A stretch of 18,654 nt of DNA from CBIFWW01 sp966186435 (GTDB lineage Bacteria > Pseudomonadota > Gammaproteobacteria > Enterobacterales > Enterobacteriaceae), in assembly GCA_966186435.1 (NCBI GenBank), contig CBIFWW010000062.1:1-18654 (forward strand), in the 5' to 3' direction. Position numbers and translations under genes: made by a program. Shown here piece by piece: positions 13,501-18,654 of this stretch. A model generated the notes under the pieces. It saw only the letters and a list, made by a program, of their open reading frames with translations. It did not search any database and had not been told where the DNA came from. Every line of letters starts with the position of its first letter. Within the stretch, counting starts at the first letter, position 1.

Positions 13501-14388
13501 ATGAATATGAAAAAGCTGGCTACCCTGGTTTCTGCTGTTGCCCTGAGCGCCACGGTTAGCGCCAATGCCATGGCGAAAGACACCATCGCGCTGGTTATCT
13601 CCACGCTGAACAACCCATTCTTCGTCTCGCTGAAGGACGGGGCACAAAAAGAAGCTGACAAACTGGGCTATAACCTGGTGGTGCTGGATTCCCAGAACAA
13701 CCCGGCTAAAGAGCTGGCCAACGTGCAGGACTTAACAGTGCGTGGCACCAAGCTGCTGCTGATCAACCCAACGGATTCTGATGCGGTTGGTAATGCGGTG
13801 AAGATGGCTAACCAGGCCAAGATCCCGGTTATCACCCTCGACCGCGTTGCCACCAAAGGGGATGTGGTGAGCCACATTGCCTCTGACAACGTGGCTGGCG
13901 GCAAAATGGCCGGTGACTTTATCGCCCAGAAAGCCGGTGAAGGCGCCAGTGTCATCGAGCTTTCCGGGATTGCCGGTGCTTCCGCTGCCCGTGAACGTGG
14001 CGAAGGTTTCAAACAGGCCGTGGCTGCCCACAAATTGAACGTACTGGCCAGCCAACCGGCAGATTTCGACCGCACCAAGGGCCTGAACGTGATGCAGAAC
14101 CTGCTCACTGCCCATCCTGATGTGAAAGCTGTTTTCGCCCAAAACGACGAAATGGCGCTTGGCGCACTGCGCGCACTGCAAACAGCAGGTAAAACAGATG
14201 TACTGGTGGTTGGCTTCGACGGTACTGCTGACGGTGAAAAAGCCGTTCAAAGCGGTAAAATGGGCGCCACTGTGGCTCAGCAACCGGAGCAGATCGGTAT
14301 TCTTGGCGTAGAAACTGCTGATAAAGTCCTGAAGGGACAAAAAGTGGATTCTAAAATCCCGGTTGACCTGAAGCTGGTCACCAAATAA
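13501..14388 (+). CDS. rbsB: Periplasmic D-ribose-binding protein RbsB
   Basis: RbsB binds ribose in the periplasm and delivers it to RbsC; it can also present ribose to the Trg chemoreceptor. The 295-residue precursor has a classic signal peptide: MKK near the start, a hydrophobic core, and the AMA cleavage motif before K26, giving a mature protein starting KDTIALV. The mature part is the two-lobed type I periplasmic fold. It includes NNPFFVSLKDGAQ, the DSQNNPAKELANVQDL block, ERGEGF and the QNDEMALGA segment, all typical of ribose binding. It lies after rbsC and is followed by a strong TTCG hairpin that may protect the rbsDACB mRNA end and raise its level over rbsK. Confidence 0.98.
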   Translation: MNMKKLATLVSAVALSATVSANAMAKDTIALVISTLNNPFFVSLKDGAQKEADKLGYNLVVLDSQNNPAKELANVQDLTVRGTKLLLINPTDSDAVGNAVKMANQAKIPVITLDRVATKGDVVSHIASDNVAGGKMAGDFIAQKAGEGASVIELSGIAGASAARERGEGFKQAVAAHKLNVLASQPADFDRTKGLNVMQNLLTAHPDVKAVFAQNDEMALGALRALQTAGKTDVLVVGFDGTADGEKAVQSGKMGATVAQQPEQIGILGVETADKVLKGQKVDSKIPVDLKLVTK

Positions 14389-14413
14389 AGCAAAATCAAA
14401 GAAAGCAGGGCAC

Positions 14414-14435
14414 TGCGCCACCTTCGGGTGGCGCA
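14414..14435 (+). other. Stem-loop between rbsB and rbsK
   Basis: TGCGCCACC and GGTGGCGCA form a perfect 9-bp GC-rich stem capped by the very stable TTCG tetraloop, 26 bases after the rbsB stop. Only CTTTGA follows, so the T-run is poor. I read it as a partial terminator or an mRNA 3'-end stabiliser that lowers rbsK-rbsR expression relative to rbsB. Confidence 0.75.
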
Positions 14436-14456
14436 CTTTGACTGGATGAAGCAACA

Positions 14457-15386
14457 ATGAAAACCTCAGGCCACCTCGTTGTACTTGGCAGCATCAACGC
14501 TGACCACATTCTTAACCTCGCAAAATTCCCCACTCCGGGTGAAACCGTCACCGGTAACCAGTACCAGGTCGCCTTTGGCGGAAAAGGGGCGAATCAGGCC
14601 GTTGCCGCAGGGCGCAGCGGTGCGGATATCTCCTTTATTGCCTGCGTGGGGGCTGATGACATCGGCGAACGTATACGTAAACAGCTGGCTACAGACAGGA
14701 TTGATACTGCCCCGGTGCTGGCTGTAACTGGTGAATCTACTGGCGTGGCGCTGATTTTCGTTAATGGCGAAGGCGAGAATGTGATAGGTATTCATGCTGG
14801 AGCCAATGGGGCGCTGAGCGTCGAGCAAGTCAATAAAGAACAACAGCGTATTGCCAGTGCAGATGCATTGTTGATGCAGCTGGAATCCCCTATAGAGAGC
14901 GTCACCGCTGCGGCAGGTATCGCCCATGAAAATGGCACCCGGGTGATCCTCAACCCGGCCCCGGCCCGGCCGCTCTCCGATGAATTACTTGGGCTGGTGG
15001 ATATCATCACCCCGAATGAAACCGAAGCCCGTATCCTGACCGGCATCACCGTGGAAGACGATCGCGGGGCGCAGCAGGCCGCCGAAGCGCTGCACCAGAA
15101 AGGCATTGATACGGTGCTGATCACCTTGGGCAGCCGCGGTGTCTGGCTGAGTGAATCAGGCCAGGGCCAGCGTATTCCTGGCTTTAGGGTGAAAGCGGTG
15201 GATACCATTGCCGCCGGTGACACCTTCAACGGTGCGTTTGTCACCGCCATGCTCGAAGGCCAGGCTATGCCGGATGCGGTGCGCTTTGCCCATGCCGCCG
15301 CCGCAATTGCGGTTACCCGGCCCGGAGCACAGCCATCGGTACCGTGGCGCGCCGAGATCGATGATTTCCTTAAGCAGCAGGGGTAG
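14457..15386 (+). CDS. rbsK: Ribokinase RbsK
   Basis: RbsK phosphorylates D-ribose with ATP to ribose-5-phosphate, which enters the pentose phosphate pathway. It is a cytosolic dimer activated by potassium. The 309-residue length equals E. coli. PfkB-family landmarks are complete: GSINADHILN (11-20) with N14 and D16 for ribose, the GGKGANQA signature (41-48), and the DTIAAGDTFNGA signature (249-260) with catalytic base D255 and the anion hole AAGD. D249 and T251 correspond to potassium-site residues. The gene starts 68 bp after rbsB, behind the TTCG hairpin, and is followed 3 bp later by rbsR. Confidence 0.98.
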   Translation: MKTSGHLVVLGSINADHILNLAKFPTPGETVTGNQYQVAFGGKGANQAVAAGRSGADISFIACVGADDIGERIRKQLATDRIDTAPVLAVTGESTGVALIFVNGEGENVIGIHAGANGALSVEQVNKEQQRIASADALLMQLESPIESVTAAAGIAHENGTRVILNPAPARPLSDELLGLVDIITPNETEARILTGITVEDDRGAQQAAEALHQKGIDTVLITLGSRGVWLSESGQGQRIPGFRVKAVDTIAAGDTFNGAFVTAMLEGQAMPDAVRFAHAAAAIAVTRPGAQPSVPWRAEIDDFLKQQG

Positions 15387-15389
15387 CCC

Positions 15390-16382
15390 GTGGCAACGAT
15401 GAAAGACGTGGCCCGGCTGGCAGGTGTTTCAACCTCGACTGTCTCCCACGTTATCAATAAGGACCGGTTTGTCAGCGAGGCTATTCGCGAGAAAGTAGAA
15501 GCAGCGGTGGTATCGCTAAACTATGCCCCCTCCGCGCTGGCCCGTAGCCTTAAGCTTAATCAGACCCACACCATCGGGATGTTAATCACCGCCAGCAGCA
15601 ACCCTTTCTATTCAGAGCTGGTGCGCGGCGTGGAGCGCAGCTGTTTTGAGCGTGGTTATAGTCTGGTCCTGTGTAACACCGATGGTGACGAGCAGCGGAT
15701 GAATCGCAACCTGGAAACGTTGCTGCAAAAACGGGTGGATGGGCTGCTGCTGCTCTGCACTGAAACCCATCAGCCCTCGGCGGAAATCATTCGCCGCTAC
15801 CCTTCTATACCTACCGTGATGATGGATTGGGCACCCTTTGATGGTGAAGGGGATCTGATTCAGGATAACTCCCTGCACGGGGGCGATATAGCTACCCAGT
15901 ATCTGATCGACAAAGGCTATACCCGTATTGCCTGTATCAGCGGCCCCTTGGATAAAACGCCTTCGCGGATGCGAATGGAAGGTTACCGCCACGCTATGGC
16001 GCGGGCAGGAATTGCCATCCAGCCCGGGTATGAAATTATCGGGAATTTTGAATTTTCCGGCGGCTTTAGCGCCATGAATGCCTTGCTGGCCTTAGAGCAT
16101 CCCCCTCAGGCGGTGTTTACCGGGAATGATGCTATGGCAGTGGGGGCCTATCATGCGCTTTTTCAAGCTGGGCTTTCCGTGCCAAAGGATATGGCGATAG
16201 TAGGCTATGACGATATTGAACTGGCCCGTTATATGACCCCGCCACTGACCACCGTGCATCAACCTAAAGATGAGCTGGGCGAACTGGCTATCGATGTATT
16301 GATTCACCGGATGCGCGATCCAGCGCTCCAACAGCAGAAGTTACAGCTAACCCCCGAGCTAGTGGAGCGCAGTTCTGTTTAG
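15390..16382 (+). CDS. rbsR: LacI-family ribose operon repressor RbsR
   Basis: RbsR represses the rbs operon until ribose binds it. In E. coli it also affects some purine genes. The GTG start at 15390 is chosen because it gives the conserved MATMKDVARLAGVS terminus and 330 residues. AGGGG stands seven bases before it and includes the end of rbsK. The helix-turn-helix covers residues 4-23 (KDVARLAGVSTSTVSHVI), and the hinge helix SALARSLK is near 49-56. The ligand-binding core runs from about 60 to 330 and contains ITASSNPFYSELVRGVE, MMDWAPFD and FTGNDAMAVG. It is the last gene of the operon. Its TAG overlaps the stop codon of the convergent hsrA, and no terminator is seen. Confidence 0.97.
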   Translation: MATMKDVARLAGVSTSTVSHVINKDRFVSEAIREKVEAAVVSLNYAPSALARSLKLNQTHTIGMLITASSNPFYSELVRGVERSCFERGYSLVLCNTDGDEQRMNRNLETLLQKRVDGLLLLCTETHQPSAEIIRRYPSIPTVMMDWAPFDGEGDLIQDNSLHGGDIATQYLIDKGYTRIACISGPLDKTPSRMRMEGYRHAMARAGIAIQPGYEIIGNFEFSGGFSAMNALLALEHPPQAVFTGNDAMAVGAYHALFQAGLSVPKDMAIVGYDDIELARYMTPPLTTVHQPKDELGELAIDVLIHRMRDPALQQQKLQLTPELVERSSV

Positions 16383-17779
16383 TGTTTGTGGCGTTCTTTA
16401 ATCAGGCTGCGGCCATCTTTTGCCCGTAACAGGCAGAAGACTAACGCAGAAGCGATGGTCACAATCCCCATCGTGATAAAGGTGTTGTGGAATTGCTCCA
16501 CGGTATTGGTGCCTTCTACACTTTGGAAATAACGCAGCACCGCAGCACTCACTGCCACGCCCAGGCTGATGGACAGCTGCTGGGTCACCGCCAGCACACT
16601 ATTACCGCTGCTGGCGTTCTCATCGGTCAAATCCCCGAGGGTGATGGTATTCATCGCGGTGAACTGGGTAGACATCGCCATCCCCATAATAAACAGCGGT
16701 AGAATCAGCATCCACACCTGCATACCCGGCGTTTGTAATGAAAACTGGGCGATCATCATGCCGATAAACAACGTCACGCCAACCAACGTCTTGCGGTAAC
16801 CAAACCATCTCAAAACCTGGGTAACAGTAGACTTAGCAATCAAAGAACCTAATGCCGTCGGGGCCATCATGCATCCAGCCACCAGGGCGGAATAACCAAA
16901 GCCCACCTGGAGCATCAACGGCATCAGGAATGGCACACAGCCAGTCCCAAGCCTGGAAGCGATGTTCCCGATAATCCCTACGGAGAAGGTTCGTACCTTA
17001 AACAGCGGCAGCGCAATAAGTGGGGTAGGATGATGCCGGGCATGGTTTATATATAGAAGCAGTAAGATCACACCCGAGCCAATCACGCACCCAGCGACCC
17101 ATCCAGCCACAATCCGCTCACCAAAGAACTCCATGCCAATTGAGATACACACCAGCCCCAGCCCAAACAGCAGGAACCCCAGGGTATCGAACCCACGGCG
17201 GGCGGTAGTGAAATCCGGCATATATTTACGGGCATAGAAGATGCCTAACAGGCCGATAGGAATATTGATCAGGAAAATCCAATGCCAGCTGGCCCATGTC
17301 ACCAGCACCCCGCCTAATAATGGGCCAAGGATTGGGCCAACCAGCCCTGGCATAGTAACGAAGTTAAGCACCGGCAACAGTTCACTGCGGGGGTAAGCCC
17401 GCAGTAGCGCCAGACGCGCCACCGGCATCATCATCGCACCGCCAATCCCCTGAACAATACGGAAGGCCACCAGTTCACTTAAGGAGCTGGATGCGGCACA
17501 GGCCAGGGACCCGAGGGTAAATAATGACACTGCAATCAGAAACACTTTGCGCGTGCCGAAACGGTCAGCCAGCCAACCGCTAACCGGGATCAACATCGCC
17601 ACGGTCAAGGTATAACTGATAATGGCGGACTGCATTGCCAGGGGCGAGCGGTTAAGACTGTGGGCAATAGCGGGCAAGGCGGTATTCAGGATAGTGGCAT
17701 CCAGTGCCTGCATAAAGAAGGCCATCGCGGCAATCCACGGTAGCCCGGCCATACTGCGCGAAGATTTAGTAGCGGGCAT
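16379..17779 (-). CDS. hsrA: MFS transporter HsrA (YieO), DHA2-type
   Basis: HsrA is a proton-driven major facilitator of the 14-helix DHA2 drug-exporter type in the inner membrane. Its natural substrate is not established; in E. coli the gene was linked to homocysteine-related phenotypes, hence the name. The 466-residue protein is slightly shorter than E. coli (475) at the C-terminus. The DHA2 motif LDATILNTALP is at 25-35, motif A GWLADRFGTR at 68-77, and the antiporter motif C region GPILGPLLGG at 148-157. The N-terminal RSMAGLPWIAAMAFFMQ matches the family. Its ATG overlaps the yieP stop by one base (TAATG), so the two are one transcription unit. Its 3' end overlaps rbsR by 4 bp in a convergent arrangement. 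Confidence 0.94.
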   Translation of the reverse strand: MPATKSSRSMAGLPWIAAMAFFMQALDATILNTALPAIAHSLNRSPLAMQSAIISYTLTVAMLIPVSGWLADRFGTRKVFLIAVSLFTLGSLACAASSSLSELVAFRIVQGIGGAMMMPVARLALLRAYPRSELLPVLNFVTMPGLVGPILGPLLGGVLVTWASWHWIFLINIPIGLLGIFYARKYMPDFTTARRGFDTLGFLLFGLGLVCISIGMEFFGERIVAGWVAGCVIGSGVILLLLYINHARHHPTPLIALPLFKVRTFSVGIIGNIASRLGTGCVPFLMPLMLQVGFGYSALVAGCMMAPTALGSLIAKSTVTQVLRWFGYRKTLVGVTLFIGMMIAQFSLQTPGMQVWMLILPLFIMGMAMSTQFTAMNTITLGDLTDENASSGNSVLAVTQQLSISLGVAVSAAVLRYFQSVEGTNTVEQFHNTFITMGIVTIASALVFCLLRAKDGRSLIKERHKH

Positions 17780-18486
17780 TACTTACCTTTAGGCGGAGCG
17801 ACGGGCGCATTAAGCAGATCGATACAGGCTGACTGGGCGGCGTAAACGTCAGAATCAATGATGGCATCAACTACCCTCTGGTGCAGGTCGAGCTTAATCA
17901 CTTCATTATCAGTAATAGAAGAGAAGTAGTTGTAATAGATAGAGCGCAGTAAGTTGGCGAAGGAAGACATAAACGGATTGTGGCTCATCTCGTAGACCTG
18001 CTCGTGCCAGGCCATATCTATTTCAAGCCAATGTTCCCGGTCAAACTCACCTTCCAGTACCACCATTTCATTCATTATCTCACTGAGGCGGGCTTTCTGG
18101 GCTTTAGTCCCAAACTGCGCGGCCAGCGCACAGGCCTGTGGCTCAAGGGTATTACGCATCACCAGGAAGTGAGTGACGACCTCATTAAAGTTATCTTCTG
18201 TCATCCACCAGGAGAGCAGCTCTTTATCCAGATAGTTCCAACTGGTCTTTGGCATTACACGGGTGCCGATACGGGGGCGAGGTAAAAGCATCCCCTTTGC
18301 CGTTAACGTCTTTACGGCTTCACGAACGGCGGTGCGGCTCACACCAAACAGTTCGCCAAGTTCAATTTCCCCCGGAAGAATGCTACCCGGGGCGTATTCA
18401 CCTTTGAAAATCTGCTGGGCTAGCTTTTCAGCTAACACCCAGGATATGTTTTTTTGAGCGGCTAACCGTTGTGCCGAAAGAGACAT
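17779..18486 (-). CDS. yieP: GntR-family (FadR subfamily) regulator YieP
   Basis: YieP is a GntR-type DNA-binding regulator; its ligand is not established. I chose the ATG at 18486, giving 235 residues starting MSLSAQRLAAQKN like the E. coli protein (230). The longer frame to 18591 and the ATG at 18495 lack a well-placed ribosome-binding site, while AGGA lies nine bases ahead of 18486. The winged helix-turn-helix is at about 16-80, with GELFGVSRTAVREAVKTL as reader helices (44-61). The C-terminal FCD domain has likely metal ligands D157, H161 and H202. It precedes hsrA with stop and start sharing one base, so it probably regulates the transporter and itself. The C-terminal PVAPPKGK tail differs from E. 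coli. Confidence 0.94.
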   Translation of the reverse strand: MSLSAQRLAAQKNISWVLAEKLAQQIFKGEYAPGSILPGEIELGELFGVSRTAVREAVKTLTAKGMLLPRPRIGTRVMPKTSWNYLDKELLSWWMTEDNFNEVVTHFLVMRNTLEPQACALAAQFGTKAQKARLSEIMNEMVVLEGEFDREHWLEIDMAWHEQVYEMSHNPFMSSFANLLRSIYYNYFSSITDNEVIKLDLHQRVVDAIIDSDVYAAQSACIDLLNAPVAPPKGK

Positions 18487-18594
18487 GTACGCCATTCCTA
18501 TAAAAGAAGTACTGGCTAAGTATGCCACCTGCGGCCGGGATATGATGTTTTTACCAGCACAATCCGTGGGTTTTGTTAGTTTACCCACCACTTC

Positions 18595-18654
18595 GAGTGA
18601 AAAACACGCGGTTGAAAAGTTTTTTCAAATAACCCCTTGTCAGCCGCTGAGAAC
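18595..18654 (+). promoter_or_regulatory. Upstream half of an rRNA operon P1 promoter, cut by the window end
   Basis: TTGTCA at 18637-18642 is the -35 sequence of rrnB P1 and is followed by a GC-rich spacer that runs off the window. Just upstream, 18612-18633 holds A-run and T-run blocks (AAAA, TTTTTT, AAATAA) that fit the UP-element pattern. A full match to the Fis pattern GNNYRNNWNNYRNNC lies at 18595-18609. Its centre (18602) is 71 bases before the start site expected at about 18673 if the spacing equals rrnB P1, exactly the position of Fis site I. In E. coli an rRNA operon (rrnC) follows yieP. The -10 and the rRNA gene are outside the window. Confidence 0.78.

Noticed and set aside
13732..14457. 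241-codon minus-strand open frame opposite rbsB
   Set aside because: It covers rbsB and its hairpin in antisense, and the protein has no known motif. It is a by-product of strong codon bias in rbsB.
14792..15457. 221-codon minus-strand open frame opposite rbsK
   Set aside because: Alanine- and serine-rich low-complexity translation of a conserved gene's antisense strand; no supporting start signal.
18487..18591. Longer yieP frame beginning at 18591
   Set aside because: The family starts at MSLSAQ or MPLSAQ; the extra 35 residues lie in the promoter region and no ribosome-binding site supports them.

Overview
The window is the chromosomal replication-origin region of a member of the order Enterobacterales. 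Gene order and protein lengths match the Escherichia coli arrangement from rsmG to yieP, and the oriC motifs (three 13-mers, DnaA boxes, IHF site, dense GATC sites) are recognisable. The proteins differ from my memory of the E. coli ones at many positions, so this looks like another enterobacterial genus that I cannot name from this sequence.

Left arm (1-2821, minus strand): rsmG and mnmG, both RNA-modification genes, transcribed away from the origin. An intrinsic terminator or attenuator lies between them. The first 219 bases hold no gene I can support. Centre (2822-3742): the mnmG promoter, oriC, mioC and the mioC promoter with a DnaA box. An intrinsic terminator at the mioC stop codon sits right against DnaA box R4, so mioC transcription is predicted to stop before crossing the origin. 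Then come asnC (minus) and asnA (plus), a divergent regulator/enzyme pair, followed by the ravA-viaA operon (minus; a MoxR AAA+ ATPase with its VWA partner).

Right arm (8510-18654): kup, a K+ transporter, then the complete ribose operon rbsDACBKR. This comprises the pyranase, the ABC importer (ATPase, permease, binding protein), ribokinase and the LacI-type repressor. Two identical-core RbsR operators 80 bp apart bracket the rbs promoter, and the upstream one overlaps a CRP-like site. hsrA and yieP (minus, overlapping genes) converge on rbsR. The last bases look like the upstream part of a ribosomal RNA P1 promoter (Fis site, UP element, -35), cut off by the window end. This matches the rRNA operon that follows yieP in E. 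coli.

Every coding gene belongs to a known family, and I found no new system, mobile element, CRISPR array or foreign-looking island. The points worth a second look are regulatory: the terminator insulating oriC, the degenerate R3 DnaA box, the hairpin inside mnmG-rsmG, competing repeats in the kup leader and the paired rbs operators.
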